Shown in pieces: positions 1-12,200 of a stretch of 64,000 bases of DNA. How positions within the stretch are numbered: the stretch's first letter is position 1; each line of letters starts with the position of its first letter. Both the position numbers and the translations under genes were made by a program. The DNA comes from Calonectria ilicicola (lineage: Eukaryota; Ascomycota; Sordariomycetes; Hypocreales; Nectriaceae): contig CP085834.1 in the NCBI GenBank assembly GCA_020809705.1, forward strand, positions 744,001-808,000, written 5' to 3'. Below the pieces are notes generated by a model, which did not search any database, was not told where the DNA came from, and saw only the letters and a list, made by a program, of their open reading frames with translations.

Positions 1-814
1 GTGCAGAGAAGCAAGCCACTAAGAAAGCATCAATCCGCGGGGTGTCGGGCTCCCGAAGAAATGAGGCTAGCGCCCTAAAGCATTCGGCTGCTGAGAGCAC
101 CGAGTCTACATTGTTCTCAATCGCGCTCGGTCCCGGCTTGGGGCAGGTGAAGCCATAAACAGTTGTATCGGGAGTTAAAGTTGATTCGATGCTGCGCAGG
201 CAAGCCTCCGTCATGTACTCGGTCGAGTTTGGGTTGATGAGTAGAATATTGACCTGCCTTGGGGAAGGGCCGGATACGGATAAGAGACCCATGATTTGAT
301 TCAATTGGACTCGGTACGGCGGGGTGTGTTTTGGTGGTTCGGTTTGAGGGCCAACTAAGATGGTGCCAAACCGTCTCAGTGTGGTAATTTCTTATCACTA
401 TATATCCATAGGTGCAGCGGGACTAATGTTACCCAAGGAAAGCCATCTTTGCTGTTTTCAATTGCCATGCTACGGCGAATTGTTCATGGCCGAACGGCCA
501 GCCGACATTACCCTACACCACCACTAACGCGCTCAGCCCCGCTGATAAGCCCTGGCCAGTGGCTTGCCATCATGGTCACCAGACGCGATGCACGTACCTG
601 GGCGCTAATCGTGCAGACTGATAATGTCACGTACACGCACATTCGTTCGCGACGACGTTCGCTAATCGGATAGAATATCCCTGGTAGTAAGAAATTGCCG
701 CATTCAGATAGACGAAGATAGAGGCAACTCACCATCGCAAAATTGATTTCATTTCACCAGGCCGAATTTTGGTATTTTCTCGTGCCTCTACTTTTGTCCA
801 AAAAAGCACCAAGT
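1..814. other. Non-coding left flank
   Basis: I see no gene that I can support here. Short open frames exist on both strands, but none has a recognisable domain, a convincing start context or splice signals that extend it. The last part is presumably the promoter and 5' leader of the dioxygenase gene that begins at 815. Confidence 0.5.
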
Positions 815-1934
815 ATGGCTGCTGTTGCTGCAACCCCTCTCGTGGAACCGCCCAAGGAAGGTGTCGCTGGCGTTATCAATGGAAAACTTGTGCTCTCACA
901 AGGTCTGGAACGCACCCTAGATCCCAATAGTGTCAGCGGCAAATTTGATCAGATACCAATCATCGACCTCTCTCCATTGACTGCTGAGGATGCCAGGCCC
1001 GGGGATATGGACAAGTTGATTGAAGATTTACGCGATGCATGTACCCGAGTAGGCTTCTTCGTTATAAAAAACCACGGCATTGACTGGGCCATTGTGGAGC
1101 GTGCATTTGCTGGGCTGAAGGAGTTCTTTTCTCTGCCCTTAGAAACCAAGAAAAAGGTGCATCAGTCCTTGTCCAGATCATTTATGGGATACGAAGAGCC
1201 ATACTACACAAATGTTGACAGACTTAAGAAGGGTGGTGAGTGACCCGATCATGCTCATACGGACATTCAATTACTTACTAGGGTTTTAGACCTCAAAGAG
1301 TCCACGACTACTGCTTATGAACCTGAGTTTGACCCCGATGGAGCGGGATTTCAACCTGCCGTCCTTCTTCGTGGAAATCTATGGCCCGAAGATGCAGACA
1401 CCCCCCTCTTTAAGCCCGCGATGCGCGAATACCGCGCTGCATGTTTATCTTTGATGCGAAAACTTACCCGAACCATGACAAGCGTCATGGGCATTAATTC
1501 AAATTATTTTGACAAGAAGTTTACGTACCCCGTTGCTGGTATCCGAGGTCTTTACTATCCACCACAGGCTCCCGATGACAATGATTCAACTGGTCTTGGA
1601 GCCCACACTGATGTGCAATGTACGTGAGACAAGTATGGGAACCACACGAAAGACACGAGAACTAACCATGGGAAAATTAGTCATGACCATGATCGCCCAA
1701 GACCCATTTGATGTTGAGGCTCTAGAGGTTTTAAACGCTGCTGGCCAGTGGATCAAACCCAAGCTGGAGCCCCAGACTTTCGTTATCAATCTTGGTGATA
1801 TCATGTCTCGACTGACCAACGATGCCTACCTTAGCACAGTACACCGAGTGCGTAACCAAACTGGGAGAGAACGTTACTCGCTGCCTTTCTTTTTCGGGTT
1901 GAACAATGACGAGCTAATGACGACCCTTCCCTAA
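815..1934 (+). CDS. 2-oxoglutarate/Fe(II)-dependent dioxygenase (isopenicillin N synthase-like), ends at an early in-frame TAA
   Basis: Three exons are read: 815-1235, 1290-1619 and 1681-1934, with GTGAGT and GTACGT donors and TTTTAG and ATTAG acceptors, giving 334 codons. The N-terminal part has the DIOX_N pattern (IPIIDLSPL, then GFFVIKNHG). The jelly-roll core follows, with the iron ligands visible as GAHTD (His246, Asp248) and STVHRV (His305), then the RYS pair that binds the 2-oxoglutarate carboxylate. The family uses 2-oxoglutarate and O2 to oxidise small molecules, often in secondary metabolism or catabolism; the substrate cannot be read from sequence. ATG 815 is chosen over the in-frame ATG at 743 because the extra residues look non-conserved. 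The TAA at 1932-1934 falls straight after the core, and the same frame stays open for 59 more family-like codons, so this copy looks truncated at its C terminus. Confidence 0.85.
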
Positions 1935-2114
1935 TTTATTACCCCGGAGACGCCCCTTCGCGAATATTATGCGAGCGGCATGACTGCATATGAGCACTAC
2001 AACCGGCGCATGCAACGTGCTCACCATAAGCATTTTACTGCAACGGAGAAGAGAGATCCTCGAATGCCTAGAGGAATGACGCGTATTAATGGAGTGATTG
2101 TGGAGGGTTTGTAA
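1935..2114 (+). pseudogene. In-frame continuation of the dioxygenase beyond its stop
   Basis: After the TAA at 1932-1934 the same frame is open for 59 codons and ends at TAA 2112-2114. The translated segment is rich in Tyr, His and Arg (for example EYYASGMTAYEHYNRRM) and resembles the C-terminal helix region usual in fungal members of this family. No GT-AG intron that keeps the frame removes the first stop. Either the gene has a nonsense mutation that removes the last fifteenth or so of the protein, or the stop is sometimes read through. Confidence 0.6.
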
Positions 2115-2996
2115 GTAAATACGGAGGAATGGTCTCGTTCGCAATTGGAGGTAAATTGGTACATGTCTTAACCCAAACTTATGAACAATGTTACTCAATT
2201 ATTAATCGATCCAAAATCTTGCTTGGTCGAAATATGCATCTTCATCTTCCCGTTATGTTGGGAACGAAGTTTGGGTTCAATCACCCCACTTATCCTGCGT
2301 CGCATTGAAAGCACTTCATCCTATGTGGCTGCTGGTATTATGAAAATGGCATAACAAACTGCAGTATTTCTCACTTAATTCACCGCTAACCAATTCCTAC
2401 AAGGCGTGTGTAAATGTGGAGTCGAAGAGGCACGGCAGCAGGGCCAAGGCGTTCCAGGCTAGCGCATCTGACACACCGGCTGGAGTGGAGGATAATCTCA
2501 GGGTCTTCTCTCTCCAGATATCCTTCACCGAAAATTGTGCAACAGTGATTCTGACGGCGTCTAGTTGCGAGTTGTGATTGGCCTGTAATCTTGTGCGGCC
2601 AAGAATTGCATCCCCAACAAATACGCGCCCTGTTTCAACCAAGTCTGCGGCTGAATGCAGCGAGCTGAAAAAAAATATTCACTGAGGGCAAAGTCGCGCA
2701 CCTGTGGCTGCCTGGCATCCCATCTGGAAGGAAACGAGTTCGGCGCGACATCTCTCCAGAACACAAGCATCATTGAGCTGAAAATCAAAGCTCAGCCTTC
2801 ATCCCCGGAGTTTCATACTCAAGCCATGGGATTGGCGAAGGCATTTTAGCGTGTCTCATCTCGCTGATCGCTTTTCTCGCGGATGGCCCCACATCAACCA
2901 ACGGCCAAAAAGTAGCAACAGGATCAGTGTCTACACCTGCTGAATCATCCAATCACCAAACTAGCCATCCTACGAACTGAACTAACACCGTCAAGT
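2115..2996. other. Intergenic region
   Basis: Nothing gene-like is seen. The short frames on both strands lack domains and splice context. The final stretch before 2997, which is rich in CA and AAC (ACACCGTCAAGT just before the ATG), is typical of a fungal 5' leader for the next gene. Confidence 0.5.
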
Positions 2997-4901
2997 ATGA
3001 GTCCCGGCATATTCAGCCGCCTAAAGGGCGAATACTCGGGGATCGATCACCAACATGGGAACAGGGATGTGCCCGATCCATCCTCTTCGACAGCTAAAAT
3101 ATACAACCCAGATGAATACCCGCAAACTAGCCCCCGAGAATCATCTTTCCAACAAGATATGGACGTAATTCAGCTGGAAAGCCATTTCGTGCCCAAGACG
3201 GGATTCGAACCCCCTCCACCAAGCGGGGCTCCAGCTGAAGTCGGCAACTTTGTTGTGCCTGCGTGGGGAATACCAACGAGAAAACGACTGTTGGATTGGA
3301 AAGAATTCCTGCTTGTTATCACATGCCTGGCCACGTGCATCCTTTCTCTCGTAACTGTTGGCGCAAGGTATGTGGCTGTTCGATTTGGCCAAACCTACCA
3401 ACTCGTCATTCTTGGCTTTTGTATTTCCATCATGGGATTCTGCGCCCGAAAGTCCCTGCAGCGACTTCTTTTATGCATTGAAACCAGCAAGGGTGCCACT
3501 GTCCAAAGACCAACCACTTTGCAGAATCTTGACACGATTCTGTTTTGTAACCCGATCACGGAGTGTTCCAGCTGGTACTATCGGTTTATTGTACTCGTGT
3601 TGCTCGCGGTTCCACTTGGCTTCGGTGCAGCATACAAAATATTTTCCGGCGGAGAGAGTACAATGGAACTGAAACCCCAAACCCTAACTTATGGGCTCAC
3701 CGGTCCTCCTGGCATTCAGCACGTTGGGTTTGGTTTATCCCAATTCGTCAACGCGACCTCGTCTTGGTTGTTCGACCCCGGATTTAACCGAACGTATGGG
3801 TTCAACATGTTTGTCCAAAATAGCGACACGACTGTAATGTTAGATGGGCCGATCGCAAAAGATGTTCAAAACATTCAGAGTGGCCTTGGCACGGGCGATT
3901 TTAAAGACATTACAGCCACAGTCAATGCCACGATTTGCTCGCTCAACAATACCTTGATGTACACAAGAGACGAACTCGATGCAAACTTTACCAACCAAGT
4001 AAACGCTGGTGGTATTGATATCAATGCATACCAAAATTTTGTCTACAATACTTCATTCTGGTTCGGGATGATGATTCCCGACGGCTCAACCTACACCACT
4101 GTCTGGATTTCATGGTGGACAGACCTACGCAACGAATCATTTGGATCTGAAGTTGGTCAATACAATCTGCATCGACAAGCAGTGCAAGGGATATGGAGAA
4201 TCACTCAAGACTCGGTCTCTTTAATCAACGCCACTGTACTTCCAGGTAAACGTTATTACAATGGCCTTGAGAATACTCACCTGGCTATCGGTGCCTTGTT
4301 CTCGTCAGCCATGACAGAATACGACTACAAATTTCTGAAATATTCACCCTCAAGGTGGCAAAACATTACCAAGTACGGCGAGTATATCAAAAATGACGCA
4401 ACACTTGTCGCTTCAGTTGTGTGGGCGCGTATTACTGCCCTTCATGGCTCTGAAGCTCAAGATGTCACGGATCCTGGAATGATGAAAGTGTATTCTGCAG
4501 ATACCGCCATCCAGTTGACTCGTGTAACATTGAAACAAAGATGGGACGAGGGTTGGAGATTATACCTGATGTTGATTATCCAACCGTTGGCTATGCTAGT
4601 AGCAATTGCCGTCCGCCTGTTATTTTACTCCAAAAGCCCTGTCAGTGAAGACTTTGGCTTGATCTCGCTCTTGGCAGCAGCAAAGCCGGATACATTGGGG
4701 GTGCTACACGGGGCGGGATACTCCGGAAAGCTAATAAGACCACTACCAATGAAGTTTTCCAATGGCGACGAACTAATATCGGAAACAACATACATGTTAA
4801 ATGGAATGGCCAGAGTGGACAGAGATGTGAGCAAGATCTCTGTGCTGCTTGGCCAAGGTGGAAATAATGCCATAACGTACAGAGGCACAAAGTATATCTA
4901 G
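2997..4901 (+). CDS. Fungal multi-pass membrane protein of unknown function
   Basis: A single uninterrupted frame of 634 residues. The N-terminal 90 residues are hydrophilic and Ser/Pro-rich. Hydrophobic segments are visible at about 103-123, 133-150 and 196-214, followed by a long region of about 300 residues with many N-x-S/T sites (for example NAT, NNT, NES), then a fourth hydrophobic segment at about 521-543 and a short tail. This layout suggests three N-terminal helices, a large glycosylated domain on the outside or in the lumen, and one C-terminal helix. Fungal genomes carry families of such uncharacterised proteins, and I recognise no enzyme or transporter motif. The start is chosen because a purine stands at -3 and a CA-rich leader precedes it. 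Confidence 0.75.
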   Translation: MSPGIFSRLKGEYSGIDHQHGNRDVPDPSSSTAKIYNPDEYPQTSPRESSFQQDMDVIQLESHFVPKTGFEPPPPSGAPAEVGNFVVPAWGIPTRKRLLDWKEFLLVITCLATCILSLVTVGARYVAVRFGQTYQLVILGFCISIMGFCARKSLQRLLLCIETSKGATVQRPTTLQNLDTILFCNPITECSSWYYRFIVLVLLAVPLGFGAAYKIFSGGESTMELKPQTLTYGLTGPPGIQHVGFGLSQFVNATSSWLFDPGFNRTYGFNMFVQNSDTTVMLDGPIAKDVQNIQSGLGTGDFKDITATVNATICSLNNTLMYTRDELDANFTNQVNAGGIDINAYQNFVYNTSFWFGMMIPDGSTYTTVWISWWTDLRNESFGSEVGQYNLHRQAVQGIWRITQDSVSLINATVLPGKRYYNGLENTHLAIGALFSSAMTEYDYKFLKYSPSRWQNITKYGEYIKNDATLVASVVWARITALHGSEAQDVTDPGMMKVYSADTAIQLTRVTLKQRWDEGWRLYLMLIIQPLAMLVAIAVRLLFYSKSPVSEDFGLISLLAAAKPDTLGVLHGAGYSGKLIRPLPMKFSNGDELISETTYMLNGMARVDRDVSKISVLLGQGGNNAITYRGTKYI

Positions 4902-5148
4902 GGCAGTGAATGACGCAATGGTTGTTTTAGTTTATTTTCATTAGCTAATGACGGTTAATTATTCCATATTTTATGACAACTTGGCTCTGAACTTTCATCT
5001 ACGAGCACATAACTTGTTACTTTCCGTGCATAACCCAGCCAGGTGGAACACATGAAAACAGAAAGCCATCACAGTTTTGACGAATCTTATGAAGTTCTCG
5101 TGAATATAAAAAAAAATAAACAATAAATCATAAGTTTAGTAGCATAAT

Positions 5149-6895
5149 TTACATCCAATAGTTCCACTCCCCCTTCTTCATGCCAGATGCCGTTCTTCCC
5201 ATTTGGCCAGTCAGGATCTTGGAAGTCTCCCGCTTTAAGAACTGACCATCTCCGAGCTTTCCTACAACGCCTGTATTATCGCGGTCCCAGGCTAGCTTTC
5301 CGCGCAAAAATACCCACCGAGGCCAGTTACGCACCTGGATACCTTCGAAGGGTGTATAGTCAATGCGGTGGTGGAGCTTCTCGTTGGTGATGGTGAACCT
5401 CTTTGTCTTGGTGTGTTCAGTGCCATTGGTTGTGGCGCTCGTCACTGGTGCCTCCTCAGGGTGCCAGATGACGATATCGGCGTCGTATCCGGGCAGTAGA
5501 CTACCCTTGCGGTCTCCTAGGCCATAGAGCTTTGCGGGGTTGGTCGATGTCAACTGAACAAATCTTGGGAGAGAAATGCGGATGTTATCGTCGTCATCGC
5601 CATGTTCACTGATGGTTCTGTCGAAGAGCAACGGTAGTCTTGTCTCCATTCCTGGAACGCCATTAGGTACGTTTCGGAAATCGCGGTGAGGCTTTCCATC
5701 TCCGTTGCTCGAACAGAAACCGCGCATCTTGCCACATGGGTGGTCAAATGCGCTGGGGGCGTGATCTGAGGATACAACTGTGAATGTGCCGTTTGCTAGA
5801 CCTTTCCACAGATACTCTAGATCCCTTGCATCGTGGCGTAGAGGTGGCGCGCAGATATTCTTGGCACCTTCAAAGTCATCGGGACCAGATATTAATTTGT
5901 TGCTGGTGAGATACAAGTAATGAGGGCAAGTCTCGGCATGAATAGGCAGCAGACGTCTTTGCGCCTCGTTGACGTGACGGATTGCCTCTGGTGCCGACAT
6001 GTGAACGATAAGAATTGGGGTGTCAGTGACCTCAGCGAGGCTAATTGCGCGATATGTTGCCTCGCTTTCTGCAATTTGTGGGCGGGCAACCGAGTGGAAG
6101 TATGTGTCAGTATTTCCATGCTCTGCAAGGCGCCTGTGTTGTCACTTGTTAGCATTCTATACTTCTACAAAGGAAGCAAGAGCTAACTCACTTTGCGATT
6201 TGCTCAATTATGTCGTTGTTTTCAGCGTGGATCATGGTCGTAATGCCCAGCTCACGGGCCCTCATCATGATACTAAATAAATCGCCATCACCGAGCTTGT
6301 ATGGTTGGTATGTCATGTATAACTTCACACTGCTAATACCCTTGTCTAACAGTGATGGTAGCTCAGTTTTGAGCACAGTCTCATTGGGGTTGGTGATGAT
6401 AAGATGGAAGCCGTAGTCACAGTAGGCATTGTCAGTTGCCTTTTTGTGATAGGCTTCAAGTGCTGGCCAGAGACTCTCATCATCGCGTTTCTGTGTAGCA
6501 AATGCGATGACTGTCGTATTACCTCCTGCAATGGCCGATCGCGTGCCGCTTTCCCATGTATCTCCAGTGGGTGAATTATCTTGTTGGATGTGTACATGTG
6601 AATCAACACCGCTGTATAACTCATCAGCTAACCTGCATTCGGCTCGATAACAGATTATCCTTACCCCGGGGTGACGTAAGCCCCTTCAGCGTCAACGATC
6701 TGTGTCTCGCTACCTGCGTCTAGGTTACGACCAATGACGGCAACCTTGCCATCTTTGACACCAATCTCGGTACCCAATGGGAGAATTTCGGCAGCCGTGA
6801 CCTTTTAAGAAAACACTCATAAGTCTAATTTCATTATTTATGTTCGTGTAGGTATGACTTACCACCCGACCATTTTTGATGATCAAATCCAACAT
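5149..6895 (-). CDS. Dihydropyrimidinase / hydantoinase-like cyclic amidohydrolase
   Basis: Four exons on the minus strand are read (6895-6863, 6801-6665, 6611-6192, 6133-5149), giving 524 residues. The family hydrolyses cyclic imide or ureide rings such as dihydrouracil and hydantoins, in pyrimidine or related nitrogen catabolism in the cytosol. All metal-centre residues are visible: GVDSHVHI (His62, His64), the carboxylated lysine in SSVKLYMTY (Lys153), MIHAEN (His185), IVHMSAPEA (His241) and SSDHAPS (Asp320). Tyr158 sits where dihydropyrimidinases have their catalytic tyrosine. The start is the first ATG of a short exon encoding MLDLIIKNGRVV, which is the usual N-terminal beta strand of the family. 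The length fits the usual 490-560. Whether the true substrate is dihydropyrimidine or another hydantoin is open. Confidence 0.9.
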
Positions 6896-9283
6896 TATAA
6901 AGAATGTCGCAGAGCGGTTTGTGAGTGTTGACAGGGGCTATTTCCAATAATCCGCGTTGACAACGATGTTGAGAATTGTCAAGCAACAACTATTGGTGAT
7001 GTAATTAACCTTGATTTGTGTCTGACTTTTTAGTTTCTTGGTCACATTTGACTGTGCATTCATGGAAGAGAGAAAAAAACGCGGGGTAGGATTTTCTACC
7101 ATTGGGAATATTGATAACTAGCCTGTACGTAACTATTACCTTCTTCAAAACAGTCAAATTCGTGATCCGGTTGGCCGTCGGCCAAGCTGCGGCCAAGCTG
7201 ATAAGAGTGGGGGTAAAGAGAAGTGGAGCTGGTATCCTGGACCATCACCAAGTACTTGATCAAGCAATACAATTTTTGGACAAATTTAGCTGTGTTTGGG
7301 CTGCAAGGCGAGGTAATATTTTATCTTAGTCTTGAGGCAGACAGGGTAAGATTTATTTTAATGGAGATACTATTGCGCGTGACAAAATGAGTAGAGTTGG
7401 TTACAATCGTAGATCATCTCGTTGAGTCCGGTCCCAGAAAGTATTAATCCCCGTCTTATCCCCGTCATCAGTCGCAAGAACCCGTCGACCATGCGACAGA
7501 TGATGGTTGCTGAAACAATGTTCCCTTTTGTTTTCTTCTTTTAGGACAAGTAGAGAATGATCGCACACATATTAGGCGTGCATAGCTTAGCCTGCCGGCG
7601 TACCGTTTGGAACAAAATATTGATTGCTCGTTTCACCTCTACCACCACGGAACCTTGGCGGGAATGGAGGGTTCATGTCTTTTGCGCGCCGCTAACAAAC
7701 CAAGGTATTCTCATTGTAATCCGCAGGCGAGAGCGGTAGTCCGTGAGTCAAACGATGTAATGCTCCGGTGTCACATTGTGGTGTTGAAGCATTTGCATGT
7801 GGCGTAGGAGGGTCAGGATGTGGGCAAGTCGCGGGGCTAGATGAGCGCGGTCTGGCGTCTTTGCGAAGATACGGTGGGACCATACCGCCCCTCGAAACCT
7901 CCCGACATGATACCCGATGAACCGGAACCCGCAAAAATGAACGCAACGAGCGACCAAGTAAGGTAAGCATCGTGGTGGTACTTGACTTGGCAGGGGCTAA
8001 TAGCGATGATTGACAAACCACTCTTGCTTCTTTTGGCCGCGGCACAGTAGAGAACGATTGCGAGTATTTCAGTCTTGGTTAGGGAGATTGTTGTCTTGCA
8101 AACCTCAAAAATTGGGTGCTCTAGTGTGGGTTTGCAAACAGGAGCAGAGGGCTCTTATACTTGCAACCGAATAAAGTTTACACGAAAAGTTGGTCAAGGT
8201 AAGAAAGCCAATTAAGGCGGGTATAAAGTTGATTCTTTCTTGGTCAGGCAAATCGTGGCTAAACTTTGTTGTGTCTGCTACCATTGTGGCTTTGGAGCTC
8301 CTTCTTGGTCGATCCCGCGATTTACCAAAATAAAATTCGTGGAAATGTGATGACTTTGGCTTCATTTCTCAAGTGAGCGGCAGGTGGTTGTGGAATTCGC
8401 ATCTCGGTGCAGAGCTGAGATCGCGCTGCTTCGATTGGGGGTAATGAGTCGAATGATGCGCTTTGGCGTGTTGAGCTAATGCGAGGGCGCTGACAGGCTC
8501 CACAGAGATGCCAGATCAAAGTGACAGCAGGAGGGAGCGCGAAGATGATGCCAATACTTGTAACGAGGGCCTCGGTACATAAGGTCATTATATAAATTGA
8601 TTTGGACTGGAAAATTCAGGAATCCAAACATGATTCGGTCGTATATATCTGTTGATTGGGTTAGGGAATTTCGCATGTTTCAAAATTATCGGGTGGCTAA
8701 GCGTAGAACAGGACAACTCATCGGTATCGATTGAAAGGGAATTTGAGTCGGTACAAGGCCCAATAATGATAGGCCTAGGCAGATCATAAGGGAATGTAGA
8801 CAAGAGATGCACTGCACAGCCACATCAATTTCCTCCTCGCTCACATGATTGGGTAATTCGAAGGGGAATTTGGACGCCTAAGCGGACAAAATACGTTGCC
8901 CAGGCTGACTGGCCAGCACACATATGCCGCATTGCACGTAAGATGAATGTGATTCGACGCCACCAGAAGAATTACCTTTCATGCAGCTGTACTTGCGACC
9001 CGCTGAAAGGGAATTTCCCCCAAACCGCCAATCAAACACAATTTTGCACTCACCATGTCAAATCCGTTTCGCCTTGTCTTGCTGACGCAGTGTGCCATGT
9101 GGCCTGAGGCAGGTAAAAATGTGCAGAGCTGCTGCCCATGGTTTGTGCCGCAGATTTTGGTTGTTGGGTGGGGATAAATATTCCGCGTCTCCCGACCCGT
9201 TTGATGACAATGCACCTTCACCAAACTTTGGAATCATCGTACACGAGAAGAAAATTGCATCTCACATCTGGAGGCTTATCAAC
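6896..9283. other. Long intergenic region
   Basis: About 2.4 kb without a gene that I can support. Several short frames exist on both strands, but none has domain similarity, signal peptide or consistent splice sites. I found no tRNA-like cloverleaf and no transposase remnant. One in-frame extension of the next gene upstream (from an ATG at 9092) is possible but looks like leader sequence. Confidence 0.45.
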
Positions 9284-12200
9284 ATGCCTCGACCTCCCAA
9301 GAAGCCCCGCGAGGTTTGGGACGGCCAGAAGCAACGCATTCACACTTTGTGCATGATAGAAGCCAACACGCTTTCACAATTGATGGATATTATGAGAGAT
9401 GAACATGGCTTCATCGCCTCGTGAGTACCAATAGCAATTTGAATAACCTTTTTGAACCAAATTAATCGACTTTTACACTCAGGAAAAGGGAGTACGTCAA
9501 AAGATTGGAGATGTGGAACATGAGTAAATACGCAAAAACGAAGCACCGAAAGGCTGCTCGGGAAGCGGACCTTGAGTATCGAATCAGGGCTTCAACTGCA
9601 AATTCTCGAAATGGTATCAGAGCGTTGAACCACCAGACGGAGCAACATACCTCCAGGGACAAAAGTTATTTACAATCAGGTAAGCTAGCCAAGAAGCGAT
9701 AAATATTTTCTAATCGTCTTATAGTTTCTATTGCTACCACAAATTCTGCACGCAATAACCCCCCCATACCGCATGTCAAGACTGCTATTCGTCTCATCAT
9801 GCAAAATGTCCCCTGGTTCCAGTTCGAACATTTTTTCTCAGATTGGGGTAGGTTCCATGCCCATATGAAACCTTTGGTAACCATCTTACTTACAATACCA
9901 GCCCCAGAGATTACAAAAGAGCTTGCAATGAGCTTTGAGTGGGATGCGCCTCAAAACTACTTGCATGGGAGCCTTTCGAGTGCTGAACTGTTTAGACAGC
10001 ACACAAGAAATTTGCTGCGACATATGATGGACGACCCCTTTCTCAGTGTTGATACAATGCAGAAACTGGAGGCGATTCTACCTTGCAAATCTAGCCTCAG
10101 TCTCAATCGCGGCCACCGGGAACCATTCCTCATGTTGATCCAATGCTGCATTTATTTGTCATCAAATAATTTGCTGGAGCCGAGGGAGATGGACAGGTTC
10201 TTGGATTATCTGCTAAAAAATGGATTCTTGCCTCTATTCAATAACACGATTGATCGTTTGAGCAATGGGAATTTTCCTACAATGAAGATATTCCTTGCAC
10301 GCCTACTTCTCAGCGCAGTCAGTCTTAAGCGGTCAGATATTGTTCTAGCATTACTTAATAAGGGCGTCAGTCCAAATGGAGGCACTGAAATTATTCATAT
10401 CACCAATGAGTCATATTCTGGAAAGGCAATATCTAATTACAAAGCATGTATATCCCCATTGCAGGTGTCGATTCTTCGAGGAGATCTTCAAACTTGCCTT
10501 ATTCTACTGCAACATAAGGCCCTCGCAAATGCAATAACCAAAGACACTCCGTTTCGTCCCCTGGAACTCGCGATAACTAGCCAAATAGAAAGCTATAGTC
10601 TCGCTGAAGCCTTAATACTTCATGGAGCTAGTATGAACTATCCTTGCCACATTGGCTTGATTTCGGAGTCATGGATCGAGACACAGTACCCTACTCTCAA
10701 AATATACTATAGGCAAGGCAACTGTTATGCGGGGGCCTCAGAGCTACAAAATATGCCTTTATTGGAATTAATGCTGATTTATAGGCACAATACTGGCGAT
10801 AATTCACTTCCCCTAGAACCTGCGCTTTGTAGCGCGGTCCGTAATAACGATCTAGAAATGGTGGATATTCTTCTTCAACACGGCGCGAACGTTGATGTGG
10901 GTTGTGATAAAATGGAACAAGCACTTCAGCAATACATTCATGAAGAGCTCGAGATTTATCGTTCCAAACTTTGCGACATGGATAGAGGATATCACGATAG
11001 AGCACCCGAGCTTTATCCCTTTGAGTGCCGGAAGACTCCACCCTGGTCAGTCACGTGCCGGGCGATGAATCAAAAGTTGTCATCGCAGTTTTTGTATCTT
11101 CTAATTCACTGCCTGGCACGTGACTGACCAGGGTGGAGTCTTACGGCACTCAAAGGGATAATTGGGAACCAACACAAATTCCTTGGCAGGTTATGGCACC
11201 AATTAAACTTGCTGCAAGGCAGGATGACTTAAATATGGCTCAAAAATTACTGAGTGCTGGAGCATATATTAATGCTGGCCTAAAATTGGATACGATTTCT
11301 AACAATATACGAGAGGTTAGCAAATTGTTTCACGATGACCACTATTACCATAACTACGATGACCACACCTATCCAGAAGACCTGGAACCCCAATTCATGA
11401 TGCACACTGGGCTTTTAAACACAGCACTCCATGAGGCATGCCGGAATGGGAATTTGGAGTTGACAGAAATGCTACTCCAAGCAGGGGCAGTTGTTGAGTT
11501 TGGCGATAGTGCGGGCACAACACCAATGCAGCTAGCTTGCGGTTTGAGTGAACTTCCAGTTGATAAAGCCAGAGAACTGCCAAGACTTACACTTCCTGAA
11601 ATTAGGATGAGTCTCGTCAAAACTCTTTTGGTTCGGGGCGCGAACATTCAGGCGGCTGCTGGCAAGTGGGGTGGTAGGACCGCGCTTCAAGCTGCAGCGG
11701 AACAGGGAGACGAGGAGTTGGTTCGGTTTCTTATTCATCAGGGCGCAGATGTAAACGCTGCCCCAAGTCCCATGAATGGAAAAACAGCTTTGGGCGCAGC
11801 GATCGAAGCGGGGATCCCATCTATAGTGGATCTACTGGTCGAGAAGGGCGCTGTGCCGACTGTAGAGGATCATTGTTCTACTTTACATGTTGCTACCGTC
11901 CAGGGTGGCGTGCAATGCATTGAGCAGTTAATGGCACGCATGGTCAGCCTCGGCCTCTCAGAGAATCCGAGATGGATTCAGAAGACAGGAACTGAGCTGA
12001 ATATGGCCATAAAAAGTGGTCAAGGCGACGTGATTGAAATGATGCTAAAGGGTGGGGTAGACCCCAACCAAGTGATCGATGGAGAAACAGCCATTTGCAC
12101 GGCCGTCAGAGAAAACAACACCGAGATATTCAACCTTCTCGTATCGTATGGCGCCAATCCAAACGCCCCAGGCTGTGAGATTACACCACTCACAATCGCA

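Noticed and set aside
117..735. Short overlapping open frames on both strands at the left end
   Set aside because: No domain, no codon bias, no splice signals; they look like chance frames.
1895..1950. A possible intron that would remove the early stop of the dioxygenase
   Set aside because: The only GT-AG pair around the stop (GTTGAA ... CCGGAG) leaves the downstream frame wrong and deletes conserved core residues.
3190..3225. A GGGATTCGAACCC sequence resembling the T-arm of a tRNA on the minus strand
   Set aside because: No matching acceptor, D-arm or anticodon arm can be folded around it, and it lies inside the uninterrupted frame of the membrane-protein gene (FVPKTGFEPPPP).
7005..9224. 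Many short frames between the hydantoinase and Clr5-ankyrin genes
   Set aside because: All are under 120 codons, overlap one another on both strands and show no family motif or signal peptide.
11127..11135. Two separate ankyrin genes meeting at the palindrome
   Set aside because: The downstream frame has no ATG near its start (it would need GTG), and splicing through the palindrome gives an exact in-frame join with good sites. A split cannot be excluded, but it is less likely.
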